Shown here piece after piece: positions 1-7,730 of a DNA stretch of 10,501 nt. The notes under the pieces were generated by a model, which saw only the letters and a list, made by a program, of their open reading frames with translations, was not told where the DNA came from and searched no databases. Position 1 is the first letter of the stretch. The number at the start of each line of letters is the position of its first letter. A program made the translations under genes and the position numbers. Source of the stretch: Euryarchaeota archaeon UBA59 (GTDB lineage Archaea > Thermoplasmatota > Poseidoniia > Poseidoniales > Thalassarchaeaceae); the NCBI GenBank assembly GCA_002505495.1, contig DAVI01000005.1:15041-25541 (forward strand). The letters run 5' to 3'.

Positions 1-686
1 GAAATTCCCCGCCGGGAAACAGGAATCGCACTCGGCACCAAACCGGTCATGCGCTCCAAAGTACTCTCGTGCTCAATCCGCGTATGCGGTAGAAATGAGG
101 GTGGCCGTTGAATGAGAAGTTCACCCTCCTCAAATCGAACGTCGAGAACACCGGGAGCCGAAAGTAGAAGTCGACGGATTGCGGGCTGGTCGGATGCATG
201 TCTCTCACGCAATCGATCCAATGTGACTCCTCGCAATTTTAACCAACTGACATCGGGTTCGTGACCCAGGCTGGAGAGAACTCGATTGGCCTTCGACAAT
301 TCAGCCTGCCCCAAATCGACTGAGACTCGGACGATGCCGTCTGCTGGGTTGATGTTGCAATGGACTACGCCTGGAATTCTGCGAGTGGCGTTGGTCGCCT
401 TCATCGCACAGTCGGGACAATCCATTCCGTTCAGCGGCCACTCGAAGTCATGGACTCCATCGGTAGCGAGAGAGAGGGGAATCGGCTCCTCAGCCTCCGA
501 TGGGGGTTCTTTCCCCACCATCCGGCGGATTTCGCTCTCAACCGGTGAGAGTTCCTTCGTCTTTTCATCCTCCAAGGCTTCGTCAGGTGCTCCCTCAACC
601 TGCTCGGGTTCTGGTTCTGGTGGTGATTCGGGCTCCGGTTCATCGAGATAGATGAAACCCTCCGGCTCCTCCTTCCGTCGCCCCAT
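1..686 (-). CDS. N-terminal part of a probable heavy-metal P1B-type ATPase (HMA domains), cut by the window edge
   Basis: The frame opens with ATG at 686 and is still open at base 1 (228 codons seen). An in-frame TGA about 15 nt upstream makes this the first possible ATG. Residues 1-75 are acidic and proline-rich (repeated PEPE-type runs) and look disordered. Residues about 80-146 form a heavy-metal-associated domain with the metal-binding motif GMDCPDC (C90, C93) followed by the typical IPGVVHCNIN strand. Residues about 147-198 repeat the HMA beta-alpha-beta pattern (LKLRGVT, then SAPGVLDVRFEEGELLIQ) but have no CxxC. Two HMA domains in tandem at the N-terminus are typical of copper or zinc/cadmium exporting ATPases of the inner membrane, so I infer that the transmembrane and DKTG parts lie beyond the left edge. 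No catalytic motif is visible here. A stand-alone metal chaperone or another HMA-bearing enzyme cannot be excluded. No strong Shine-Dalgarno precedes the start. Confidence 0.72.
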   Translation of the reverse strand, partial: MGRRKEEPEGFIYLDEPEPESPPEPEPEQVEGAPDEALEDEKTKELSPVESEIRRMVGKEPPSEAEEPIPLSLATDGVHDFEWPLNGMDCPDCAMKATNATRRIPGVVHCNINPADGIVRVSVDLGQAELSKANRVLSSLGHEPDVSWLKLRGVTLDRLRERHASDQPAIRRLLLSAPGVLDVRFEEGELLIQRPPSFLPHTRIEHESTLERMTGLVPSAIPVSRRGI

Positions 687-770
687 AGGGCGAACCTGTC
701 ACAACTCCGGTTTGAACATGACTGTCAATGACATTTTACAGCCAAGTTGGATAATTGCCGAGCCGACCCG

Positions 771-778
771 ATAAAAGG
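771..778 (-). promoter_or_regulatory. Candidate archaeal TATA box for the HMA gene
   Basis: Read on the minus strand this is CCTTTTAT, followed by CGGG, in an otherwise gene-free spacer. A start about 25 nt downstream would give a leader of roughly 60 nt before the ATG at 686. A second TATA-like string, TGTAAAATG (732-740), would instead give a leader of about 25 nt. The sequence alone does not decide between them, and both could be chance in an AT-rich spacer. Confidence 0.3.
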
Positions 779-789
779 TGGGAGAAATC

Positions 790-815
790 CAATTGAAAAA
801 TCAACTTTTCAATTG
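790..815. repeat. Perfect 10-bp inverted repeat (CAATTGAAAA / TTTTCAATTG), 6-nt spacer
   Basis: The arms CAATTGAAAA (790-799) and TTTTCAATTG (806-815) are exact reverse complements around ATCAAC. It lies 3' of tRNA-Leu and 5' of the HMA gene, just upstream of the TATA-like box at 771-778 on the minus strand. On that strand the region carries a run of five T (GATTTTTC). It could therefore act as an operator for the metal gene or as an AT-rich 3' end signal for the tRNA transcript. The inverted repeat is seen directly; its role is inference. Confidence 0.55.
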
Positions 816-865
816 AATGTTTGATATGGAGAACAGAATCCGGTTTCAAATGTGGCGATTGTGAT

Positions 866-946
866 GCAGGGGGCAGGATTCGAACCTGCGAAGCACTAAG
901 CAGTGGATCTTGAGCCCACCCCCTTTGACCACTCGGGTACCCCTGC
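866..946 (-). tRNA. tRNA-Leu, anticodon CAA
   Basis: On the minus strand the acceptor arms GCAGGGG and CCCCTGC pair over seven bases. The T arm GCAGG-TTCGAAT-CCTGC is perfect. The anticodon stem GTGGG/TCCAC (one G-U pair) encloses the loop CTCAAGA, giving anticodon CAA, which reads UUG. The 13-nt variable region (TGCTTAGTGCTTC) is longer than in class I tRNAs, as expected for leucine, though its own stem is weak. The 3' CCA is not encoded, so it must be added after transcription. There is no intron. Only 28 bp separate it from the stop codon of the upstream surface-protein gene and no TATA-like box is visible there, so it may be processed from a longer transcript or be driven from inside that gene. 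Confidence 0.95.
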
Positions 947-974
947 GATGTCCATCGGTGGCCGCTTCAGTTTG

Positions 975-3900
975 TCACTCTTCCTCATCAACGGAGAGGC
1001 TCTCCGTGAGAATTTCAGGAGGGGGGCCAGCACCTTCGGGCCACTCATCAGGAGCCCAGGGTGGAGGCGGTGGGTTTTCGTCGAGCGCTTCGCGCGTCAG
1101 TTCGTCGGCTCCCCTCTCATCGTCGTCGTCTTCGTCCTCCTCTTCTGACAGTTCGGAATCATCGTACTCCTCATCATCATCGAACCAATCCTCCTCCTCA
1201 CGCCGCCATAGCAGAACCCCCATGGTCAGCATGGCGAGAATCAGCAGTAACAGCCCAAGGGCGCTTGCGGAGGAGAGGGATGCGAGAAACGCCTCTGTGT
1301 TTGAGGGAGAGCGGACTCGGTCAACAGGCACGCTGGTCAGATTTTCCATGTCATCGTCAAGCGCGATGTAGAGTTGCAGGTCGCCGGTTTTCCATGCTTC
1401 CAGTTCAAATGCGAACAGTTGGTGCTGCTTGGGTAGTAACGTGATGGTGGTACTGTTGAGTTCAAGCCTTCCACCACTCTTCTGCAAGGCCCACAGGCCA
1501 ATCTTCACCTCTCCCATTGTAGTACCGTTGTTGGTCACTCGCCCCTCGACGAGAATCAACTCTTCCACCATTGGCGCATCGGGCTCAACTGAGATGTCAC
1601 TCAACACCGGATGGAAGTAGATGACTCTCAGGAGGGGCATTCGTGGTTCCACTACGCTACCATGACCTACAAGCGAGTGGCCTGCCAAGTCGCTCCCCTC
1701 GACCCAGACCACAAACTCGTCACCGGGCCGCAGTACATCGTATTCGACTACGAAATCAATACGACTTGAGTACATCCAATCCTCACCGGAATGGGTGGCA
1801 AGCACAAGTTCGGAGCTGCCGTGCATTCCTAGCAACTCGACTCCGTGTCTCCGGAATGACCAGTACATGACCAAGGGCTCATCCCCCATTCCGCCCGCCT
1901 CACGAACTATTACAGTCACCAATTGAGCGGTCATCTGGTCGCTCTGAATTGATGCGAGGGTTGAGGTGGGGAATTCTATCACAGGCGCCACATCATCCAA
2001 TAGCAATCGAATGTCGAGTCGAGTTATCTGGTGTGAGGGACCTTCTCCCAACACCTCAATCCTGAGGGTCGCCTCTTCGCCCACCCACCTGCTGGTCACC
2101 ATGTCGACAATCTCCGTGAAGTTGTGCCCTCCCTCAAGAGGAACCGTCCACACCTGAGGCCGATTCTCATCATCGTTGAGCAGAAGGGTGGCCTCCCAGT
2201 CGCCGTCGAGGGATATGTTGGCTCCATTCGAACTGTGCCTCAACGCCGCCTCAAACTCGAATCGGTCACCTGGCTGCAGGTAGAGGGTATCGCCCACCGC
2301 GTCGCTTCCTGGCGGTGAGATGTCCTCGACGGAAACGAGGAACAGCTCCAACCTCGAGTCAAGTGTCCACGCGTGAGGAGTGAGCGCCTCGCTCCCCAAC
2401 TCGAGTTTCTGGCCATGCTCAACCACCTTGATGGAGGGGACCTGTGCAGTAGTGTTCCACTCGCTCGGGGCATTCACTCCAATTCGGAAGGAGATTTCGA
2501 CGAGATAGGCTGTATCTCCTAGGTCGGTTATGCGAAGCCTAGTCGGGAAGACCGGGGAATTGGGGTTGGTCCAGATCGTTTCGGAGAGTGGGTCGAACCA
2601 GATGTCGGAGGATGGATTATCGCCTGAAATACTGATTGAAATGTTGTCCAGTGAGCCGATTCCGTTGCCGTCAATCAGCGTGAAGGAGAATGTGTGCTCT
2701 ACACCGAGAAGAAGGTTGACGCCGGCACGGTCAAGTTGCACGAGTGGCAGTGAAAGGCTGGTCGGCAAATCCTCTTGCGTCGTAATCGTCGCCATGTCCC
2801 AATCCAGCCCAGGACCACCTCCGCCAATCACCTGATGGCCGGCCAAATCCGTCCCCGTGACGAACAACGAAACCAGACTTCCCTCGCCGTTTCCGAACAG
2901 GTGAATAGCACGGAAATCTATGCGCACCGGGCCAGTCGCCTTCATCGGAGTCACTTCTCTGAATGCGGTGTATTCCTCGGGGTCTGCAATCCCGTCACCG
3001 TTGAAGTCGTCAATTCCCTGCCGCCAATAGTTGAGGAAGAGATAGCCGCCGAGTGCTTCTGCATCGCTGACTTCGACGGAAATAGGGAGCAGTCGATTCT
3101 GTGGCCAGATATTGTTGTCAGCTAGGCGGAGACCACTCGGAGTGTTGGCCATCAGTTGGCCGAGAATGGGTGCGTTGCTGTCGACCACGAGCGTGACCGG
3201 GGTCCTGTCCTTTGTGACGTCAGTCGCACCATTGAGTGATTCTCCCAATGGTCCGGCTCGCATGATCCATGCTGTCAGATTGACTTCACCGCTCATCTCG
3301 GGCAGAGCGACCGTGGCGTTCCAGACGCCGTTAGGACCGCTGAAGGCTTGGGTTTGGATTGACTCATCGCCGACCTCGAGCAGAACCACCACCTGGAAGT
3401 CTTCGTTGGATGGACTCAGTCCGGGAGAATCCTCGAAGCGAATTGTGCCGCTGACCTCGACCGACAGGCCTGCAGCAACCTCGAAGGGATATGAGGGGGC
3501 GCCGCGGGTGGAGAATAGTCGGCCATCTTGGCTGCGAACCTCCCATGAATCGATTTCCATGTCGTTCTCAACCGCCTTTGAGCCGGCCCCGATTCTGACC
3601 GTGCCGGGTGTGAGTGTCAAGCCGTCGTCGTCGGTACAACCCGCCGATAGGTCGAGCCAGTCGACATCATCCCAAGAGTGTGCGGTCTGTAGAACCCAAG
3701 TTGCCGAGTAACCTGTTTGTGACACTACAACATTGCTCGCCAATTCGAGAGAGATAAGCCCGTCACCACCGTTCTGGCTGAATGTGCCACCGGACGAGAG
3801 GTTGGTGGCCGTGAAGGTGACGACAGTACCCGTCAAGTCACTCATGGTCAGGGTCACCTCGGCAATCCTTGAGTCATCGAACAGATGGCTGTGGTGAGTG

Positions 3901-6900
3901 GTGATGACGCTCTGGCGATCTGGCACCATCATGACCGGAGCAGAGACCAGTTCGCTGGTCATCAGCGGGTCGTGGGTAACGCCGCCCCAGAGTCGAACAC
4001 CGCCCTGCCAAGCGCCCACCGAGACAGGAATGATGTGGCTGCCATTCTGCGGAATGGTCCCGTTCAGCACAGCGGAAACCACCGGTCCGAGACCGGTGAG
4101 AGTCTCAGAGTAGAGATACTCAATGGCAAGCACGTCAACGGATGCCGTCAGGTGATATGGAAGACCACCGACGAGGTCGACTTCGAACGAATAGCTCGTC
4201 CATGAACGCTCAGTCTGGTTGGTGGTGACAATCCATTGGGTTTGATTGAGAGAGGATATCATCGTTGCATCGAGGTGCAGCCAACCGCTCGGATTCGCGC
4301 TGCTGAAAGTCGCCAGCGGCGTGGCTCCCGCATGCATGGTGAGAGTCGTGTTGGAGGGCGGATTGGGGGCGGTCTCCCAGGAGGAGAGTTCGACATGGAA
4401 CATGGCGCCGAAGGGAATGGCGCCAGTAGGCATCAGGAACTGTAGACGATGGTCTTCACCCCTCTCTTCACCGGGGTTGAGCATGATCTCTGAATGCCGC
4501 ATCGAAGTTCCGTTGTCGAGCCACCCGGGTCCGGCGTGTCGAGACGGATCCGGCCAGGCCGGATAGCATGGGTAGCCCTCCCAACAACTCTGGGTCTGCC
4601 AACCGAGTGGACCCCAAGGCGTGGGCCCAGGCCATTGCCATTCGACCAAACTATCCCCCCCGATGTCGACCGAGGCTGCCACTGCGGGCGAACCGCGCAT
4701 GCCATCGACCTTGAGACTCTGAATCCAACCACCTGCTTGGAGCGCCACTTCGATCTGAAACCAAGCAAAGGGGGTCGTGGTCTGAACCGTCTGATTGATC
4801 AAGGTCCCGGTGTGAATCACTGCTCCCGCTTCATCCCTTATCGTGATGAGAGCACCCGCCCCGACACTAGACACCGAGAGGGCGGAGACTGGGTGAGTGG
4901 GAACTAGGGGGACGGAACGAAGGTAGTGGGTGGCAAGGGTCGGATTCGTGACATTTCTGTTCGTCTCATCGACCACGAGAGCAGAATCAACCGTCCAGCC
5001 GTCTTGTTCGAGATTTCTAGGATTCAAGACCCGAGTGGCACCCAGATAGAGGGCGTGGACCGTCGGCGAGAGTTGTGGGACGGTGGTTCCGAGTTCAAGC
5101 CGAATCTGAATGGGTTGGGTCGCATTGACCAACCCGTCACCCTCCAATCCCAAAAGGGTCTGAGGGAGGCTCATGTTGGTCCAGCGACTTGTGGAGTTGC
5201 CGTCGTTCATCATGCCGAGAACCGTCGCCTTCACCCAAGTTCCGTTGGGGACATCAGCGTCGATTTCGATAGCGTCGAGCCCCAACAGGTCCTCCGGGTA
5301 GATTGGGTCGCTGGTCCAAGTCCCATACTCTTCAAACCAGTCGACATAGAGTCCGACATTGTCGAGATACCAGCCGTCGGAGACGAGCAAATCGTCGGTG
5401 AAGAACGAGAATCGAAGTTGAATAGCCTGTCCGCCGAACTGGCTGACATCCGCCTGCTTGGTAACCCACGACTTGTTGACGTTGGGGGTCCCTCGAGCCC
5501 CATCGCAGGTCGGTTTTGCATTGGAGCCGTCGAAGGCCCACATATTGTAGATGTCACTGAACGGATTGAATGTTTGATAGGTGTCGTAGAAGTCGATTAC
5601 ATTGGCACCGTACTGGCTCCAAGACCTGCCATCGTCGTCCGAAATGGAGAGAATTCCGCCGTCCCATCCCCTCTCTGCACAGATGAACGAGTCGAACGAA
5701 AGGCGGGCGTGAGTGCCCACCGGGATTTCCAGCGGCGGTGAAATCAGATGGGTCCAAGTGTTCGCCTCGTATTCACTGCCAAACATGATTCCAGCATACT
5801 TGTCGCCGACAGCCGGCGCATCGGGGCCGTAACTCCACGATGAGTTGTGGGCGCGGAATGCCCAACCGTTGCCCCTATCTGTGTCTATGGTCCAGCCGGT
5901 CGGAAGCAGGGGGGAGTCTTCGAAGGAGTCGAGGATGTAGGTGGGACCGTCAACACCGATGTCCGTCAGGTGCTGCCACTCGTCGAATGCACTGCCGATT
6001 GCCGCATGGGTCGCCCCGCCGTCGTTGATGTCAGTGAAGTTGAGCGAGAGGTGGACCGTCTCGTTGCCAGGTAACCCCGATATCACCTCCACATCGTCTA
6101 TGAACACCCCCTCTGGTGGGTCGATTGACGAGCCTCCGTAACCCGAACCCGGGAAACTGTCCGTCTCAACGTGAATCCGCAGGTAGACCACCGAGTTGCC
6201 GGCAAGCGATTGCGGAAGCGGATGCATGAGCCGCTTCCAGCCGCGCGAGTCATCGACATACATCTGACCGCCAATCAGCACACCGTTTCCTGGTAGGTTT
6301 CCTGAAATAGCATTCCAATTGGTGGAATTGGGAGTCATCCAATCCCATCGGAAGTTGTCGTAGATGTCGCCTTCCATGTCGAAGTCGGTGGCGTAGTTCA
6401 GCATGATCGGGCCGCTTGCGTTTGTCAGATCCACCTCCAGCAGAAGGTATGACTCCGCCCCGTTCGCATATTCGTCTGTCAGGTTGCCGTGGAACCAACT
6501 GCCGGGGTCCTCTCCGACATTTGTCAGGTTGACCTTGTCTAGGAACCAGCCGGGTCGCTGGATTGTGGAGTTGGCGTCGGTCCAGACGACGAAGCGGAAG
6601 CGGGCGTGGGTTGCGTTGAGGATTCCAGGCTCGTTGTCGAGGTTGAAATTTGCAGTCTGCCAACGGGTGGCGTCAGGCGAAGCCCAGACCTCGAAGTTTG
6701 AACCACCCGAGCCATTGGGAACGGGGGCGGCGGCGTTGATGCGATTGTTGTAGCCGCCGTCAGGAGTCATGTAGCGCCAAGTCTGGCCAGAGTCGAGTGA
6801 CATCTCAAGCCATGCGCCGTCAGCGTTGCCGTTGCCGAGTGAAGGAGTGTACATGTGCTGCCAATGCTTGAACGAGAGATTCAGTTCATTGATGACGGGA

Positions 6901-7529
6901 GGCAGGGTGAAGTCAGGTGATTCAAGCCACGAGTGAACCCCATTGGGAAGGGCTTGGCCGGCGAGTGTCGCAACAATGTAGCGACCATTCACGCCACCTA
7001 TCGGAATCAGTCCACCGCTCGATTCTCGGCCACTACCGTTCACCACACCGGGAAGCCCCAACATGTCGTCGACCTCCCAGACGCCGGGGGAACCGCCCAT
7101 GTCCCAATACTGGAGAGTCCGGGTGAGCGTTTCGAAGTCGTTGATTCGACCGACGGAGTGGTTGGCATCGAGACTCAACGAGCCGTCGAAGAAATTGGCT
7201 GTCGTACCGTTCCAAAGACCCCAACTGAAGTTCTGCTGGAGAGTCGCGTCGGCCTCCCAAACTCTACCGGTTCCGAGGTCGGTCACGCTGTCTGAACCTA
7301 CCCTGAGCCATGCGTCGGTGACGGTATCGCCGGCTGGAATGGTGAACCCCTCCACAGTCACATTGCTTCCTCCGCTGGGAACCTGAACCTTCGAGGGTCC
7401 CGACCAGTTGGTCGTGGTGGCGCTGGTCGCAGCACTGAGCAGCGTGAGCAACATCAGAAGCGAGAGAAATGCGGCTCTTCGCTGATGGATAAATCGTCTC
7501 AAGGCAGCGCCTCCTTGCATTGTGGACAT
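975..7529 (-). CDS. Giant surface protein: signal peptide, jelly-roll and Ig-like modules, C-terminal membrane anchor with acidic tail
   Basis: This is a 2184-residue protein that I cannot assign to a named family. Residues 1-37 are a signal peptide: basic RRFIHQRR, a Leu-rich core, cleavage after SAATSA. Three modules at about 185-340, 345-485 and 530-730 resemble the jelly-roll (MAM / immune-inhibitor-A-like) accessory domains of secreted peptidases. They contain strands such as LNLSFKHWQH and ARLSFDSF and close with GWFLDKVNL, GVFIDDVEV and GWYLDNVGL. An EF-hand-like loop DDFNGDGIADPEE begins at D1507. Two similar Ig-like modules end in GTDLAGH (about 1559) and GSDLAGH (about 1945). Residues about 1975-2075 look like a CARDB-type fold. 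A transmembrane helix spans about 2088-2108. The last 76 residues are cytoplasmic by topology, very acidic, then proline-rich (ENPPPPPW). N-x-S/T sequons are frequent and cysteines rare. I saw no HExxH or other protease signature, so adhesion, scaffolding or glycan binding is more likely than catalysis. Start ATG 7529; the ATG at 7520 is also possible. No clear Shine-Dalgarno. Confidence 0.9.
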   Translation of the reverse strand: MSTMQGGAALRRFIHQRRAAFLSLLMLLTLLSAATSATTTNWSGPSKVQVPSGGSNVTVEGFTIPAGDTVTDAWLRVGSDSVTDLGTGRVWEADATLQQNFSWGLWNGTTANFFDGSLSLDANHSVGRINDFETLTRTLQYWDMGGSPGVWEVDDMLGLPGVVNGSGRESSGGLIPIGGVNGRYIVATLAGQALPNGVHSWLESPDFTLPPVINELNLSFKHWQHMYTPSLGNGNADGAWLEMSLDSGQTWRYMTPDGGYNNRINAAAPVPNGSGGSNFEVWASPDATRWQTANFNLDNEPGILNATHARFRFVVWTDANSTIQRPGWFLDKVNLTNVGEDPGSWFHGNLTDEYANGAESYLLLEVDLTNASGPIMLNYATDFDMEGDIYDNFRWDWMTPNSTNWNAISGNLPGNGVLIGGQMYVDDSRGWKRLMHPLPQSLAGNSVVYLRIHVETDSFPGSGYGGSSIDPPEGVFIDDVEVISGLPGNETVHLSLNFTDINDGGATHAAIGSAFDEWQHLTDIGVDGPTYILDSFEDSPLLPTGWTIDTDRGNGWAFRAHNSSWSYGPDAPAVGDKYAGIMFGSEYEANTWTHLISPPLEIPVGTHARLSFDSFICAERGWDGGILSISDDDGRSWSQYGANVIDFYDTYQTFNPFSDIYNMWAFDGSNAKPTCDGARGTPNVNKSWVTKQADVSQFGGQAIQLRFSFFTDDLLVSDGWYLDNVGLYVDWFEEYGTWTSDPIYPEDLLGLDAIEIDADVPNGTWVKATVLGMMNDGNSTSRWTNMSLPQTLLGLEGDGLVNATQPIQIRLELGTTVPQLSPTVHALYLGATRVLNPRNLEQDGWTVDSALVVDETNRNVTNPTLATHYLRSVPLVPTHPVSALSVSSVGAGALITIRDEAGAVIHTGTLINQTVQTTTPFAWFQIEVALQAGGWIQSLKVDGMRGSPAVAASVDIGGDSLVEWQWPGPTPWGPLGWQTQSCWEGYPCYPAWPDPSRHAGPGWLDNGTSMRHSEIMLNPGEERGEDHRLQFLMPTGAIPFGAMFHVELSSWETAPNPPSNTTLTMHAGATPLATFSSANPSGWLHLDATMISSLNQTQWIVTTNQTERSWTSYSFEVDLVGGLPYHLTASVDVLAIEYLYSETLTGLGPVVSAVLNGTIPQNGSHIIPVSVGAWQGGVRLWGGVTHDPLMTSELVSAPVMMVPDRQSVITTHHSHLFDDSRIAEVTLTMSDLTGTVVTFTATNLSSGGTFSQNGGDGLISLELASNVVVSQTGYSATWVLQTAHSWDDVDWLDLSAGCTDDDGLTLTPGTVRIGAGSKAVENDMEIDSWEVRSQDGRLFSTRGAPSYPFEVAAGLSVEVSGTIRFEDSPGLSPSNEDFQVVVLLEVGDESIQTQAFSGPNGVWNATVALPEMSGEVNLTAWIMRAGPLGESLNGATDVTKDRTPVTLVVDSNAPILGQLMANTPSGLRLADNNIWPQNRLLPISVEVSDAEALGGYLFLNYWRQGIDDFNGDGIADPEEYTAFREVTPMKATGPVRIDFRAIHLFGNGEGSLVSLFVTGTDLAGHQVIGGGGPGLDWDMATITTQEDLPTSLSLPLVQLDRAGVNLLLGVEHTFSFTLIDGNGIGSLDNISISISGDNPSSDIWFDPLSETIWTNPNSPVFPTRLRITDLGDTAYLVEISFRIGVNAPSEWNTTAQVPSIKVVEHGQKLELGSEALTPHAWTLDSRLELFLVSVEDISPPGSDAVGDTLYLQPGDRFEFEAALRHSSNGANISLDGDWEATLLLNDDENRPQVWTVPLEGGHNFTEIVDMVTSRWVGEEATLRIEVLGEGPSHQITRLDIRLLLDDVAPVIEFPTSTLASIQSDQMTAQLVTVIVREAGGMGDEPLVMYWSFRRHGVELLGMHGSSELVLATHSGEDWMYSSRIDFVVEYDVLRPGDEFVVWVEGSDLAGHSLVGHGSVVEPRMPLLRVIYFHPVLSDISVEPDAPMVEELILVEGRVTNNGTTMGEVKIGLWALQKSGGRLELNSTTITLLPKQHQLFAFELEAWKTGDLQLYIALDDDMENLTSVPVDRVRSPSNTEAFLASLSSASALGLLLLILAMLTMGVLLWRREEEDWFDDDEEYDDSELSEEEDEDDDDERGADELTREALDENPPPPPWAPDEWPEGAGPPPEILTESLSVDEEE
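1116..1200 (-). repeat. Low-complexity Asp/Glu codon tract within the surface-protein gene
   Basis: The plus strand reads as short TCG, TCC and TCA repeats, such as CGTCGTCGTC at 1121-1130 and CATCATCAT near 1172-1180. On the coding strand these are GAG, GAA and GAT codons for the acidic cytoplasmic tail just after the membrane helix. Such trinucleotide-like tracts can vary in length by slippage, but here the frame stays open to the stop at 975. Confidence 0.6.
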
Positions 7530-7564
7530 AATCCCAACCGTTTGAATCCTATTCCCCCCTGTGA

Positions 7565-7581
7565 TGCATCCTATGGATGCA
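7565..7581. repeat. 17-bp palindrome TGCATCC-TAT-GGATGCA
   Basis: Two perfect 7-bp arms flank a 3-bp centre, ending 36 bp upstream of the surface-protein start codon on the minus strand. The size and spacing fit a dimeric transcription-factor operator near the core promoter of that gene. A 3-nt loop also allows an RNA hairpin. The palindrome is seen directly; the operator role is inferred. Confidence 0.5.
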
Positions 7582-7717
7582 ACTTTTGCGACTTGGGAGG
7601 AGAATCGTGGAGAACGGTGGAATTAGGGCTGACAGGATTTTCATTGGGAGTAAAGGAACTCTCGCGTCGGGCTGAACGCGCTGAACAGTTCTTAGGATGT
7701 CGATTTGCAGGAACTTC

Positions 7718-7722
7718 GGAGG
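7718..7722 (+). promoter_or_regulatory. Ribosome binding site GGAGG that sets a TTG start for Gins51
   Basis: GGAGG is followed by 8 nt (CGTCTATA) and then TTG at 7731. This is good Shine-Dalgarno spacing. It is the only such combination in frame ahead of the conserved helical domain, which begins about ten residues later. Confidence 0.6.
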
Positions 7723-7730
7723 CGTCTATA

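Larger units (their letters stand above)
7530..7730. promoter_or_regulatory. Divergent intergenic region between the surface-protein gene and Gins51
   Basis: This 201-bp spacer should hold the promoters of both divergent genes. It contains a 17-bp palindrome (7565-7581), a run of six C (7554-7559 region) and an AT-richer patch, GATTTTCATT, near 7638-7647 that could serve as a weak TATA element for the plus-strand gene. I see no convincing TATA box for the minus-strand gene. The plus-strand reading frame stays open through this region, but it lacks a start with a ribosome binding site and is treated as non-coding. Confidence 0.5.

Noticed and set aside
286..651. Plus-strand open frame of 121 codons
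   Set aside because: Antisense to the HMA-domain gene, whose GMDCPDC motif and HMA pattern make the minus strand the coding one.
910..1371. Serine-rich open frame of 153 codons on the plus strand
   Set aside because: It overlaps tRNA-Leu and the acidic tail of the surface protein. The poly-Ser run is just the complement of GAG/GAT codons.
3112..3711. Open frame of 199 codons on the plus strand
   Set aside because: Antisense to the surface-protein gene; Ser/Pro/Thr/Arg-rich composition typical of a shadow frame, with no ribosome binding site or domain.
4926..5741. Open frame of 271 codons on the plus strand
   Set aside because: It lies wholly antisense to the intact surface-protein gene, has no recognisable domain, and is explained by the GC-rich codon use of the opposite strand.
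975..7529. Surface protein as an immune-inhibitor-A-type metallopeptidase
   Set aside because: The jelly-roll modules resemble the accessory domains of such enzymes, but I found no HExxH zinc motif or other catalytic signature.
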